A DNA stretch of 64,000 nucleotides from Aldehydirespirator sp965204415 (GTDB lineage: Bacteria; Actinomycetota; Acidimicrobiia; Acidimicrobiales; Aldehydirespiratoraceae), in the NCBI GenBank assembly GCA_965204415.1, contig CBDBEL010000001.1, forward strand, positions 1,178,001-1,242,000, given 5' to 3'. Position numbers and translations under genes: made by a program. The stretch's first letter is position 1. Each line of letters begins with the position of its first letter. The notes under the pieces were generated by a model. It made no database searches. It saw only the letters and a list, made by a program, of their open reading frames with translations, and was not told the origin of the DNA. This document shows positions 7,937 through 16,476 of this stretch, in pieces.

Positions 7937-8893
7937 TCAGTCGGTGGTCAGGACGTTGGGGGTGCCTATGTCCTGGAGCATGGCCCGGGCCTGCTCGCGG
8001 TAGAGGTCGCGGATGTCACGGGTGGGGGGACGGCTGCGGCTCGACGGCAGGCCCACCAGCTCCATGCACAGCTTGTCGAGGTGGCCGTCGCCACTGGTGT
8101 AGCCCTCCATCTCGGTCCACAGCCGCATGAACGGCAGCACCACCTTCACCAGCTCGTGCTGGGCCTCGACGTAGCGGCCCGCGTTCAGCATGGCCCACAT
8201 CCGCACGCCCCACTGGGGCCAGAAGTTGCAGATGTGGACCTCGATGCCCCGGGCGCCGAGCATGTGGCTGGTCGGGAACCGCAGCTGGTTGTCGATGATG
8301 CAGAACCGGTCGGAGTAGTCCGACACCACCCCCTCGAACTCCATGAACCCGTTGTCGGGCATCGACCACTTGAGGCCGACCACCGTGCCAAGGCCGGCCA
8401 GGCGGTCGATGAGGTCGTTGGAGATCTCCAGGCTGGTCCAGTGGGTGTTGTACACCACCATCCCCACATCGGAGGCGGCCGCGGCCGCGGCCACGTGCTC
8501 CATGAAGTCGTCGTCGGTGTGGGCGAAGTAGAACGGCGGCGACACCTGCATGAACTCGGCGCCGATGTCGGCCGCGGCCCGGGCGAGGCGCACGAGCTCG
8601 TTGGTGCTGGTGGTCTGGCCGCCCATCACCACCGGGACCCGCCCGGCGGCCTCCTCCACCACCGCGGCGGTCACCGCCACCCGCTCGTCGAAGGTCATGG
8701 TGGAGAAGTCCCCGGCCGCGCCGCAGGCCAGCAGCACGCCGTTGCCGGTGGTGATCCCCCCGTCGATCAGGAAGCTCACGTGCTTGCGCATGGCGTCGAG
8801 GTCGACGGACAGCTCGTCGTCGTCCCGGAACATTGTGGGCACGGTCACGTAGCAGCCCTGCAGGCGGTCACGGAGTTCAGCGGTGTCGATCAT
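7937..8893 (-). CDS. DapA/NAL-family aldolase or dehydratase
   Basis: A 318-residue TIM-barrel Schiff-base enzyme. The lysine is K175 in VVGLKWS and the catalytic tyrosine is Y148 in VVYNTHW, both in the standard places. The N-terminal GGITTGNGVLLACGAAGDF departs from the GTTGE motif of true dihydrodipicolinate synthases, so a catabolic role (2-keto-3-deoxy sugar acid aldolase or dehydratase) is more likely. GAGGAGATGAC precedes the ATG. It is the last gene of the minus-strand transporter operon, after the ATPase and a three-copy repeat, so it probably acts on the imported substrate. Confidence 0.87.
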   Translation of the reverse strand: MIDTAELRDRLQGCYVTVPTMFRDDDELSVDLDAMRKHVSFLIDGGITTGNGVLLACGAAGDFSTMTFDERVAVTAAVVEEAAGRVPVVMGGQTTSTNELVRLARAAADIGAEFMQVSPPFYFAHTDDDFMEHVAAAAAASDVGMVVYNTHWTSLEISNDLIDRLAGLGTVVGLKWSMPDNGFMEFEGVVSDYSDRFCIIDNQLRFPTSHMLGARGIEVHICNFWPQWGVRMWAMLNAGRYVEAQHELVKVVLPFMRLWTEMEGYTSGDGHLDKLCMELVGLPSSRSRPPTRDIRDLYREQARAMLQDIGTPNVLTTD

Positions 8894-8904
8894 GTCATCT
8901 CCTC

Positions 8905-9130
8905 GGGCTCACCAGTCCCTCCACGCAGCCGCACAGCGACGCCACAGAGTTCACCAGTACGGACCAATGTCGCCCCCACGGGCTCACCAGTCCCTCCACG
9001 CAGCCGCACAGCGACGCCACAGAGTTCACCAGTACGGACCAATGTCGCCCCCACGGGCTCACCAGTCCCTCCACGCAGCCGCACAGCGACGCCGCAGAGT
9101 TCACCGGTACGGACCATGTCGCCCCCTCGG
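8905..9130. repeat. Three tandem copies of a 75-bp intergenic repeat
   Basis: Copies start with GGGCTCACCAGTCCCTCCAC at 8905, 8980 and 9055. They differ at only a few positions. The array fills most of the gap between the ATPase stop and the DapA-family start and contains no gene. Confidence 0.92.
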
Positions 9131-9157
9131 GCAGCTTGAGTTCCGCGGCTCGATTCA

Positions 9158-10204
9158 TCAGGCCTCCTCGGGGGGTGCTCCTGCCGCGACCGTGGGGGTC
9201 TGCAGCGACACCCGCTGGTCGGCGCTCAGGTGGCAGAGCACGTCGTGAGTCGGGCTGTCGTGCAGGCGGGGTGGCTCGTCGACCTCGCACACCCCGGCGA
9301 TGCGGTGCTGGCAGCGGGGCTCGAAGGCGCAGCCGACGTCGGGGGCGGTGCCCACCGTCGAGGCGTCCTCGGCCAGCGCGGAAACCTGGTGCTCGCCCTT
9401 GCCGGGGATCGAGTCGAGCAGCAGCGCGGTGTAGGGATGGTGGGGCGGGGTGAAGATCTCCTCGACGGTGCCCTGCTCCACGATGCGGCCGTGGTACAGC
9501 ACCACCACCCGGTCGGCCAGCCAGCGCACCACGGCCAGGTCGTGGGCGATGAACAGGTAGGCCACGTCGGTCCTGTCCTGGAGCTCCCGCAACAGCTCAA
9601 GGATGTTGTCCTGCACCGACACGTCCAGCGCGGAGAGGACCTCGTCGCACAGGATCAGCTTGGGCTCGGCGGCCAGGGCCTGGGCGATGGCCACCCGCTG
9701 GGCCTCACCCCCGCTGAGCTGGGGCGGGTAGCGGTCGATGTAGCCGGGGTCGAGGTGGACGCTGGCCAGCAGCTCGGCCATGCGGTCGCGCCGCTCGGCC
9801 CCCGACAGCTTGAAGAACACGTCGAGGGTGCGGCCCAGGCTGTAGCGGACCTTGCGGCGGGGGTTCAGCGACGACGCCGGGTTCTGGAACACGTACTGGA
9901 TGTGGCGCAGCAGCTCCGCCGGCCGGCGGTGCACGGGCCGGGTGATGTCGTTGCCGTCGAAGCGCAGACTCCCCCACTGCGGCGGGATCAGCCCGGCGAT
10001 GGAGCGGGCCAGGGTGGTCTTGCCGCTTCCGCTCTCGCCGACGAGGGCCACCGTCTCGCCGGGGTTGATGGTGAACGAGGCGTCCCGCACCGCGGGAGGA
10101 GGCTCGGAGGTGTCGGACCGCAGGGCCCGCACCAGCCGCGACAGCAGGCCGCGGCGGGGCCGGTACGTGATCTGGACGTCGGAGACTTCGAGCAGCGGCG
10201 TCAT
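9158..10204 (-). CDS. Oligopeptide/dipeptide-type ABC transporter ATP-binding protein (DppF/OppF-like)
   Basis: A 348-residue ATPase. Walker A is GESGSGKTT, the signature is LSGGEAQRVAIAQAL, Walker B is LILCDEVLSALD, and the C-terminal cysteine-bearing CAFEPRCQHRIAGVC is the Opp/Dpp C-terminal motif. The ATG at 10204 starts at the domain (MTPLLEVSDVQITYRP); a longer frame to 10282 exists but adds unrelated residues. It pairs with the preceding ATPase to energise the two permeases. It is part of the minus-strand operon that ends with the DapA-family gene. Confidence 0.9.
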   Translation of the reverse strand: MTPLLEVSDVQITYRPRRGLLSRLVRALRSDTSEPPPAVRDASFTINPGETVALVGESGSGKTTLARSIAGLIPPQWGSLRFDGNDITRPVHRRPAELLRHIQYVFQNPASSLNPRRKVRYSLGRTLDVFFKLSGAERRDRMAELLASVHLDPGYIDRYPPQLSGGEAQRVAIAQALAAEPKLILCDEVLSALDVSVQDNILELLRELQDRTDVAYLFIAHDLAVVRWLADRVVVLYHGRIVEQGTVEEIFTPPHHPYTALLLDSIPGKGEHQVSALAEDASTVGTAPDVGCAFEPRCQHRIAGVCEVDEPPRLHDSPTHDVLCHLSADQRVSLQTPTVAAGAPPEEA

Positions 10205-10328
10205 GGCGGGCCGTCCCCGGGAGCTGCTCCCCCATCCCACACCGCGTTCAGCGCAAACATTGCAAGAACTGGCGGTATGCACCAGTTTCTGCGAAGAATC
10301 GCGGCGATGGGGGCCATGGTGCTACGGA

Positions 10329-11369
10329 TCACGGCGCCTCGGCTTCGATGTCGGAGACCCGCCAGCAGGCCACCTGGTGCGACGGCTCGATCTCGTCCAG
10401 CCGCTGCAGGTCGGTGAAGCACTGCGGCCGCGAATAGGGGCACCGGGGCGCGAAGCCGCACCCGTCGGGCAGGTCGTCGCGGCGCAGCAGGCCCCGCAGC
10501 TTCTCGGTGCCGGCGTGCTCGGCCTCCACCCGGGGGACGGCCGCGATCAGGCCCCGGGTGTAGGGGTGGCGGGGCCGGTTGAACAGCTCGGCGGTGGGGG
10601 CGATCTCGATGAGCTCGCCGGCGTACATCACCGCCACCCGGTCGCAGATCTGCTCCAGCACGCCCAGGTTGTGGCTCACGTACAGGGCGCTCATGCCGCT
10701 GTCGGCCTTGATGTGGGTCAGCAGCTCGAGCAGCCGGGCCTGGGTGGTGACGTCCAGCGCGGTGGTGGGCTCGTCCAGCACGATCAGGTCGGGCCGGCAG
10801 GCGATGGCGATGGCGATCACCACCCGCTGCTGCTGGCCGCCGCTGAGCTGGTGGGGGTAGCGGCGGGCGATCTTGGCCGGCTCGGGCAGCCCGACTTGGC
10901 CGAAGAGCTCCACCGTCCGGTCCATGGCGTCGCTGCCCGAGCTGACGCCGTGGCCCTCCAGCGTCTCGACCACCTGGCGGCCGACCTTCATCGACGGCGT
11001 GAGGGTGCTGGCCGGGTTCTGGGGCACCAGCGAGATTCGGGCCCCCCGGATGGGCTGCATCTGGCGGTCGGACAGGCCCAGCAGGTCGCGGCCGCCGAAG
11101 GTGACCCGGCCCCCGGCCACCCGGCTGCCGGGCTTGTGGTAGCCGAACATGGCCAGCGCGGTGGTGGTCTTGCCGCAGCCGGACTCGCCGGCCAGGCCCA
11201 GCGTCTCGCCCCGCCCGATCTCGAACGACACGTTCTTGACCACGCTCACCCACTGGTCGTCGTTGCGGTAGTCCACGGTGAGGTCGTCGACCCGCACCAG
11301 CGGCTCGCCGCCGTTGGTGGAAGGACCGCCGTCGCCCGCCGCCACACCGTCCACAGCCACACCGATCAC
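10329..11369 (-). CDS. Oligopeptide/dipeptide-type ABC transporter ATP-binding protein (DppD/OppD-like)
   Basis: A 346-residue ATPase with Walker A GESGCGKTT, signature LSGGQQQRVVIAIAI, Walker B LIVLDEPTTALD and the C-terminal CGFAPRCPYSRPQC motif. The start is uncertain. The frame is open to 11498 and would then add two translated copies of the 72-bp repeat (KWVPDTQNPPQF). I chose GTG 11369 because it overlaps, as GTGA, the stop of a short reading frame that begins at 11575 with a TGATG overlap on the permease stop. That arrangement would keep translational coupling across the repeats. The usual domain begins at LVRVDDLTVDY. Confidence 0.87.
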   Translation of the reverse strand: MIGVAVDGVAAGDGGPSTNGGEPLVRVDDLTVDYRNDDQWVSVVKNVSFEIGRGETLGLAGESGCGKTTTALAMFGYHKPGSRVAGGRVTFGGRDLLGLSDRQMQPIRGARISLVPQNPASTLTPSMKVGRQVVETLEGHGVSSGSDAMDRTVELFGQVGLPEPAKIARRYPHQLSGGQQQRVVIAIAIACRPDLIVLDEPTTALDVTTQARLLELLTHIKADSGMSALYVSHNLGVLEQICDRVAVMYAGELIEIAPTAELFNRPRHPYTRGLIAAVPRVEAEHAGTEKLRGLLRRDDLPDGCGFAPRCPYSRPQCFTDLQRLDEIEPSHQVACWRVSDIEAEAP

Positions 11370-11575
11370 GACGACACCACGAAATTGGGGCGGATTTTGG
11401 GTGTCTGGTACCCATTTCGTCGCCAATTTGGCTGAGACGGCGGCGGCACCACGAAATTGGGGCGGATTTTGGGTGTCTGGTACCCATTTCGTCGCCAATT
11501 TGGCTGAGACGGCCTTGGCTGAGACGGCCTTGGCTGAGACGGCGGCTCGGCCTGCGGAGTCGTGTCGGCGGCCAT
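11366..11575 (-). CDS. Short bridging reading frame across the 72-bp repeats
   Basis: The frame starts at ATG 11575, overlapping the permease stop (TGATG), and reads MAADTTPQAEPPSQ, then two translated repeat copies (NWRRNGYQTPKIRPNFVV). It stops with TGA at 11366-11368, overlapping the GTG of the ATPase gene. It may be the former N-terminus of the ATPase thrown out of frame by repeat growth, and now a leader that couples translation. No function of its own is suggested. Confidence 0.4.
   Translation of the reverse strand: MAADTTPQAEPPSQPRPSQPRPSQPNWRRNGYQTPKIRPNFVVPPPSQPNWRRNGYQTPKIRPNFVVSS
11379..11541. repeat. Tandem pair of the dispersed 52-bp palindrome (72-bp period) plus 15-bp repeats
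   Basis: CGAAATTGGGGCGGATTTTG...CGTCGCCAATTTGG occurs at about 11380 and 11452, 72 bp apart. It is followed by three units of CTTGGCTGAGACGGC (15 bp). The same palindrome is found at 942 and, reversed, at 27274 and 27346. Confidence 0.9.
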
Positions 11576-12651
11576 CAGTCGGAGCTCCGGCGGGTGGACA
11601 CGCCGAGGATGTCGGCGACCTCCTCGGTCACCAGGCTGAGGGCCACCACCAGCGAGGCCAGGGCGCCGGCGGGGCCCAGCACCATCCACTTGGAGGCGCT
11701 GAGGAACTTGCGGCCCTCGTTGATCATCAGCCCCCACTCCGGCGACGGCGGCGCGGCTGCAAAGCCCAGGAAGCTGAGCGCGCCGATGAAGAACACCGCG
11801 TACCCGGTGCGCAGCGAGAACTCCACGAGCACGTTGCCCAGCACGTTGGGCAGGACCTCGCGCCGGGCGATCGAGAAGGCCGACTCCCCTCGCAGTCTGG
11901 CCTTGGTCACGAAGTCCTCGGTGACCACCCCCAGGGCCGCGGCCCGCACCGTGAGGGTCACCGGCCAGGTGAAGAAGAAGGCGACGGTCAGGATGATCAC
12001 CAGGTTGTTGGTGTCGATGGAGCCCAGGATCAGCAGGGTCATGATCAAACCCGGCAGGGCCAGCATGATGTCGACGCCGCGCATGCCGACCTCGTCGACC
12101 CAGCCCCGCTTGTAGGCCAGCAGGATGCCGATGGTGGAGCCCGAGATGATGGCCAGGCCCGATGCCGACAGCGCCTGGATCAGCACGATCCGCTCGCCCC
12201 GGACGACCCGGCTGAACACGTCGCGCCCGAAGTTGTCGGTGCCGAAGGGGTGGTCCCACGACGGGCCGGTGAACGGCTCGCCGACGAGCATCGTGTCGTG
12301 GGTGTAGGGCGCCCACCACGGTCCGGTGACCGCCGTGAAGAAGTGCAGGGCCAGCACACCCAGAAGCACCACGAACACGGGCCGCTCCCGGCACAGCCGC
12401 GCCAGCCTCCGCAGGCGGCCCGGCCCGGCCTCCGGCCTGTCGATCACGGGCGCGCCGACCCCAACGGTGCCAGCTCCAGACCCAGGCCCAGCAGCACCGG
12501 CCCCAACGGCACCAGCACCAGACGCGACGGCACCAGCACCAGACGCGGCGGTCGCGGACGCGCCAGGCCCAGCGGCACCGGCCCCAGACACGGCGGCACC
12601 AGACGCGGGCCCAGGCGCTCCAGCCCTAGGGGTGTTCGCAGGGTCGGCCAT
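11575..12651 (-). CDS. ABC transporter permease (DppC/OppC-like) with repeat-rich N-terminus
   Basis: A 358-residue inner-membrane permease. After an Ala/Gly/Pro-rich low-complexity stretch (about residues 5-75) come the OppC_N segment (RPVFVVLLGVLALHFF), the HPFGTDNFGRDVFSRVV motif and the transmembrane domain with the EAA-type loop around VTKARLRGESAFSIARREVLPN. The low-complexity part is unusual for this family and is encoded by degenerate GGCCCAGCAGCACCGGCCCC-like repeats. Its ATG overlaps the stop of the upstream permease gene (TGATG). It should form the channel together with the DppB-like protein. Confidence 0.9.
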   Translation of the reverse strand: MADPANTPRAGAPGPASGAAVSGAGAAGPGASATAASGAGAVASGAGAVGAGAAGPGSGAGTVGVGAPVIDRPEAGPGRLRRLARLCRERPVFVVLLGVLALHFFTAVTGPWWAPYTHDTMLVGEPFTGPSWDHPFGTDNFGRDVFSRVVRGERIVLIQALSASGLAIISGSTIGILLAYKRGWVDEVGMRGVDIMLALPGLIMTLLILGSIDTNNLVIILTVAFFFTWPVTLTVRAAALGVVTEDFVTKARLRGESAFSIARREVLPNVLGNVLVEFSLRTGYAVFFIGALSFLGFAAAPPSPEWGLMINEGRKFLSASKWMVLGPAGALASLVVALSLVTEEVADILGVSTRRSSD

Positions 12652-13640
12652 CAGCCGGTCCTCAGGCGGGGGTTCAGCGCGGCTGCCACCAGGTCGGCCC
12701 CCAGGTTGCACAGGATGTAGACGCTGGCCAGGATCATGGTCGAGGCCAGGATCACCGGCGTGTCCAGCAGCCGCAGCGCGTCGAGCAGCAGCAGCCCGAT
12801 GCCCGGATAGGTGAACACCACCTCCACCAGCACCACCCCGCCGACCAGCCACACCACGTTGATGACCGTGGCCCGCAGGGCCGGACCCAGGGCGTTGGGC
12901 AGGGCGTGCAGCAGCATCACCCGGCGGCGGGGCAGGCCCTTGAGGGTGGCGAACTGCACGTAGTCGGAGTTCAGCACGGACAGCAGGCTGGCCTGCATCT
13001 GGCGCACCGCGAAGCCGGTCATGGCCGCGGTCAGCGTCACCGCGGGCAGGGTCATCATCCTGAGCTGGGTCCCGAACGACTCGGCTTGGTCGACGAGCGA
13101 TAACGCGGGGAACCATTCGAGAGCCACCGCGAAGATGACCAGCAGGAATATGGCGATCACGAAGTCAGGCACCGCGCAACCGAGGATCACCAGCGTCGAG
13201 AGGCCGGCCGCGAAGGTCCGGTCGCGGTAGACCGCGGTGACGATCCCAATTGCCAGGCTGAGCGGGACGTACATGATCAGGGCGAACGCGGCCAGCTGCA
13301 GCGTGTTGGTCAGGCGGGGGACGATGATGTCGGTGACGCTCCGGTTGATCCGCCCGGCGGGCGCTCCCTCGGTCCTGGGCCGGGCCTGCACCAGCGACTC
13401 GCCCCAGTCCCCTTGCACGAAGCCGGTGATCCAGGTCGTGTAGCGCTCCACCGCCGGCGCGTCGAGGTTCATCTGCTCCTGGAAGTGGGCCACCCGCTCC
13501 GGGGTCGCCTCACGGCCGAGCATCCGGGTGGCGGCGTCGCCGGGCAGCAGCTCGACCGCCCAGAAGGTGATCAGCGAAACCGCGAACAGGGCGACCACAG
13601 CCAGCGCAGTTCGTTGTCCGGTGACGCGGACGAAATGCAC
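12651..13640 (-). CDS. ABC transporter permease (DppB/OppB-like)
   Basis: A 329-residue integral membrane protein. The start (VRVTGQRTALAVVALFAVSLITFW), LLPGDAATRMLG and the C-terminal VVLVEVVFTYPGIGLLLLDALRLLDTPVI segment are the classic DppB/OppB pattern. The cytoplasmic loop SDYVQFATLKGLPRRRVMLLHALPNAL contacts the ATPases. It follows the solute-binding protein gene by about 210 bp and is translationally coupled to the DppC-like gene. The substrate may be a peptide or, given the neighbours, a sugar-acid oligomer. Confidence 0.9.
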   Translation of the reverse strand: MHFVRVTGQRTALAVVALFAVSLITFWAVELLPGDAATRMLGREATPERVAHFQEQMNLDAPAVERYTTWITGFVQGDWGESLVQARPRTEGAPAGRINRSVTDIIVPRLTNTLQLAAFALIMYVPLSLAIGIVTAVYRDRTFAAGLSTLVILGCAVPDFVIAIFLLVIFAVALEWFPALSLVDQAESFGTQLRMMTLPAVTLTAAMTGFAVRQMQASLLSVLNSDYVQFATLKGLPRRRVMLLHALPNALGPALRATVINVVWLVGGVVLVEVVFTYPGIGLLLLDALRLLDTPVILASTMILASVYILCNLGADLVAAALNPRLRTG

Positions 13641-13849
13641 TAGCCGAGACTACTCAGAGCGACCGCGAGCAGGGAGCGCCGCCCGCGGTCCCGCGTGGCG
13701 TCTCCCGCTCTTGTTCGCTGCGCTCACGGGCCGCTCGGGCCACGGCCTCGCTGAGCGCCTCGCAAGTCTCTTGCATGGGTGCCGCCTGCCCGCTCGGCCT
13801 CTAGTCACGAGGCTCATCTGGCGGGTCCTGCCCGCGGGCGCTGGAGCGT

Positions 13850-15538
13850 CTAGGGGACGTCGATGGTGTAGTACACGCCGCGGGGCTGCCAGCCGGTCAC
13901 ACCAGCACGCACGGCGCTGTAGAAGCCGTACATGGTCGGCACGAAGTGGCCGCCCTCGTCGATGATCTGCTGCTGCATCTTGTGGTAGAGCCTGGTTCGC
14001 TCGGCCTCGTCGGTGGTGGACCGGGCGGCGGCCAGGTCGGCGTCGAACTGCTCGTCGCGCCAGTGGGTCTCGTTCCACTCCGCTTCGGAGTGGTACCACA
14101 GGCCGAGGCCGTGGTCGACGGTACGGACGTTCCAGCCGGTCATGGCGAACGGCGCGCTGAGCCACTGGTCGCCCCAGTAGGTGTCGGCCGGGGTCACGTT
14201 CAGCTCCATGTTGATGCCGGCCTCGGCCAGCTGCTGCTGCCAGACCGGGCACCACAGCATCCAGTCCTGCATGTCGGCCAGAGCGAGCGTCAGGTCGATG
14301 CCGTCGGGGTAGCCGGCCCGGCTGAGGTGCTCCCTGGCCATGGCCACGTTGTGCTCGCGTTCGCCGCCCAGGCCGAACCGGATCAACCCCGGCAGGGGTA
14401 TGTCGTTCATATTGTGGGCCAGTCCCCCGTACACGAGGTCGTTGTGCTGCGGTCGGTTGGTGGCGTACTTGATGGCCAGGCGCAAGTGGTTGTTGTCGAA
14501 CGGCGGGACGTCTATCTGGCAGTAGGCCACCGAGGAGCTTCCGATCGGGTTGGTGACGATCTCGATGTCGGGGTCGGCTTCGAGATCGGCGATCGAGGCC
14601 AGAGGGACCTCCGACAGGACGTCCACCTGCCCGCCCCTGATGGCGGCCAGCCTGGCCTCCGCCTCGCCGATGGCGATGACCTCCATGAAGTCGACCTTGG
14701 GGAAGCCGGGCTGCCAGTAGTTCTCGTTCCGCTCGAAGACGGTGCTGATCTCACCCGGTATGAACTCATCGATCCGGTATGCGCCGGTGCCGAGGCTCTG
14801 GGCGGCCAGATCGGCGTTGGTGGCGCCCTCGGGCACGATGCGGGTGTGGGAGTTGGTGATGGCCTCGGGCCAGTCCACGTTGGGCTGGGTGAGCCGCATG
14901 ACCACCGTGTAGTCGTCGGGCGCGGTTATCCCGTCGGGTTCGAGGCCGGGCAGGCCACCCGCTCCCGGCGATTCCACGTCGGGGTCGAGGAGCCGCTGGA
15001 ACGTGTACACCACGTCGGCGGCCACGAACGGCTTGCCGTTGTGGAAGGTGATCCCCTCCCGCAGATGGAACGTCCACTCGGTGCCGTCGTCGTTGGTCTC
15101 CCAGCGCTCGGCGAGATGCGGCGTGGGGGTGAGGTTCTCGTCCAGCCGGACGATCTGCTCGGAGACCAGCGTCTGGAACAGGCCGTCGGTGGACGACGTC
15201 CGGTAGGCGGGATCGAGCGTGTCGGCAGACGTGGTGGCGGCGTGATAGCCGTAGCGCAGCGTCTTGAGGGGCCGGGGCGCGGCGGTGGTGGTCGTGGTCT
15301 CGGGCGCGCCGGCCACGGTGGTGGTGGTCGGTGCGATGGTGGTGGTCGTCGCGGGCATGGTGGTGGCGGGGGCGGCCTCGGTGGTCGTGGCCGGCGCGGC
15401 CGTGGTGGTGGCCGCGGGCTGGGCCGTGTCGCCGTCGTCGCCGCAGGCGGCCAGCAGCACCGAGCCGCCAGCGATCATGTTGAACCTGCGCCGGCTGAGG
15501 GTGCGCTTGACGATGCCCTTTTGTTCGTTGTCTGACAT
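13850..15538 (-). CDS. ABC transporter solute-binding lipoprotein (SBP_bac_5, DppA/OppA-like)
   Basis: A 562-residue exported protein. SRRRFNMIAGGSVLLAAC combines a twin-arginine-like motif with a lipobox, so it is probably a lipid-anchored Tat substrate. A Thr/Ala/Pro-rich linker (about residues 40-90) precedes the binding domain, with typical motifs such as LAERWETNDDGTEWTFHLREG and FHNGKPFVAADVVYTFQRLLDP. Family 5 binding proteins carry peptides, nickel or oligosaccharides. AGGAGGAAACCCC precedes the ATG, a strong ribosome site. It lies directly downstream of the GntR gene in one operon. Confidence 0.92.
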   Translation of the reverse strand: MSDNEQKGIVKRTLSRRRFNMIAGGSVLLAACGDDGDTAQPAATTTAAPATTTEAAPATTMPATTTTIAPTTTTVAGAPETTTTTAAPRPLKTLRYGYHAATTSADTLDPAYRTSSTDGLFQTLVSEQIVRLDENLTPTPHLAERWETNDDGTEWTFHLREGITFHNGKPFVAADVVYTFQRLLDPDVESPGAGGLPGLEPDGITAPDDYTVVMRLTQPNVDWPEAITNSHTRIVPEGATNADLAAQSLGTGAYRIDEFIPGEISTVFERNENYWQPGFPKVDFMEVIAIGEAEARLAAIRGGQVDVLSEVPLASIADLEADPDIEIVTNPIGSSSVAYCQIDVPPFDNNHLRLAIKYATNRPQHNDLVYGGLAHNMNDIPLPGLIRFGLGGEREHNVAMAREHLSRAGYPDGIDLTLALADMQDWMLWCPVWQQQLAEAGINMELNVTPADTYWGDQWLSAPFAMTGWNVRTVDHGLGLWYHSEAEWNETHWRDEQFDADLAAARSTTDEAERTRLYHKMQQQIIDEGGHFVPTMYGFYSAVRAGVTGWQPRGVYYTIDVP

Positions 15539-15603
15539 GGGGTTTCCTCCTGGGATGTGTGTTGCTCTTTGTCTTGGTTGGTTGTGGTCAGGGGTCGGCG
15601 GAA

Positions 15604-16287
15604 TCAGCCATCGACGTCATCCACGTCGTCCACCTTGATGAGAATGTGAGCGCGGACGACCTCCTCGCAGGCGTCCGGGTCGCGGCCCCGCAGAACGTCG
15701 AGGAACTCGACGTGGCGGAGCACCCACGACTTGAAGGCCACATCGTCGAGGGGGTAGAGGTCGAACTCGAAGGACCAGATGAGGTTGGACAGGCCGGCCA
15801 TCGACCAGGTGCGGAGCAGCGCCGGGTTCCGGGCCGACTCGACCAGCAGCGTGTGCCAGGCGATGTCGAACTCGATGCCGGCGACCGCGTCGAGGCCGTC
15901 GGAGGCCCGCCAGGCGTCCTGCAGCATGGCCTCGTACCGGCCGCAGAGCTCGTCCCATTCCTGGGTGGAGAGGCGTTCGAGGGCCTGGCGCACGGCGAGG
16001 ACCTCGAGCGCGGCGCGAACGTGGAGCCCGTCCTCGGCCTCGGCCCGGTTCATGCTGGCCACGAAGGTGCCGTTCTTGGGCCGGACCTCGATGAGGCCTT
16101 GCTGTTCGAGCAGCTTGAACGCCTCCCGTATGGGGGTGCGGCTCACTCCGAGCTGTTCGGCCAGTTCGGCCTCGGGGATCTTGTCGCCGGGCCGGAAGCG
16201 GCCTTCTACGATTGCGTTGCGGATCGCGTCGATGATCTGCTCGCTCAGGTTCTTTCGCGCTAGCGGTGCTAGTCGGGAAGGACCCAC
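15604..16287 (-). CDS. GntR-family (FCD) transcriptional regulator
   Basis: A 227-residue protein. The winged helix (LSEQIIDAIRNAIVEGRFRP, LGVSRTPIREAFKLLEQQGL) is followed by the all-helical FCD ligand domain with its metal-binding histidine pattern (IEFDIAWHTLLVESARNP). I chose GTG 16287, with GGGGGG upstream, because an operator-like site lies at 16319-16335; the frame is open to 16350. It is the first gene of the transporter operon and likely represses its own promoter until a sugar acid or similar ligand binds. The half-site shared with position 1090 suggests that the sialidase-like gene belongs to the same regulon. Confidence 0.88.
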   Translation of the reverse strand: MGPSRLAPLARKNLSEQIIDAIRNAIVEGRFRPGDKIPEAELAEQLGVSRTPIREAFKLLEQQGLIEVRPKNGTFVASMNRAEAEDGLHVRAALEVLAVRQALERLSTQEWDELCGRYEAMLQDAWRASDGLDAVAGIEFDIAWHTLLVESARNPALLRTWSMAGLSNLIWSFEFDLYPLDDVAFKSWVLRHVEFLDVLRGRDPDACEEVVRAHILIKVDDVDDVDG

Positions 16288-16318
16288 CCGGTGTTGACCC
16301 CCCTGCCTCGGTTCGATG

Positions 16319-16335
16319 CATGATATATACATCGC
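16319..16335. promoter_or_regulatory. Operator-like site at the GntR promoter
   Basis: CATGATATATACATCGC contains the half-site TATACATCGC that is identical to 1090-1099 upstream of the sialidase-like gene. It is 32 bp before the proposed gntR start, fitting autoregulation. Confidence 0.55.
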
Positions 16336-16350
16336 TGAAGGGCTGTACAA

Positions 16351-16453
16351 GCCGGGTGACCTCAGTCGGGAGACCTCAACTGGGAGACCTCAACTGGGAG
16401 ACCTCAACTGGGAGACCTCAGCCGGGAGACCTCAGCCGGGTGACCTCGGCCGG
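16351..16453. repeat. 14-bp tandem repeat array in a divergent promoter region
   Basis: About seven copies of CCTCAACTGGGAGA and variants (CAGTC, CAGCC) lie between the divergent GntR and PhyH genes. The location is where operators are expected, so binding of a regulator or an effect on promoter spacing is possible. Confidence 0.9.
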
Positions 16454-16476
16454 ATGACGACCTACGGGGGTGGCGC

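Noticed and set aside
8905..9130. Possible CRISPR array (75-bp period)
   Set aside because: Whole units including the supposed spacer are repeated; this is a plain tandem duplication.
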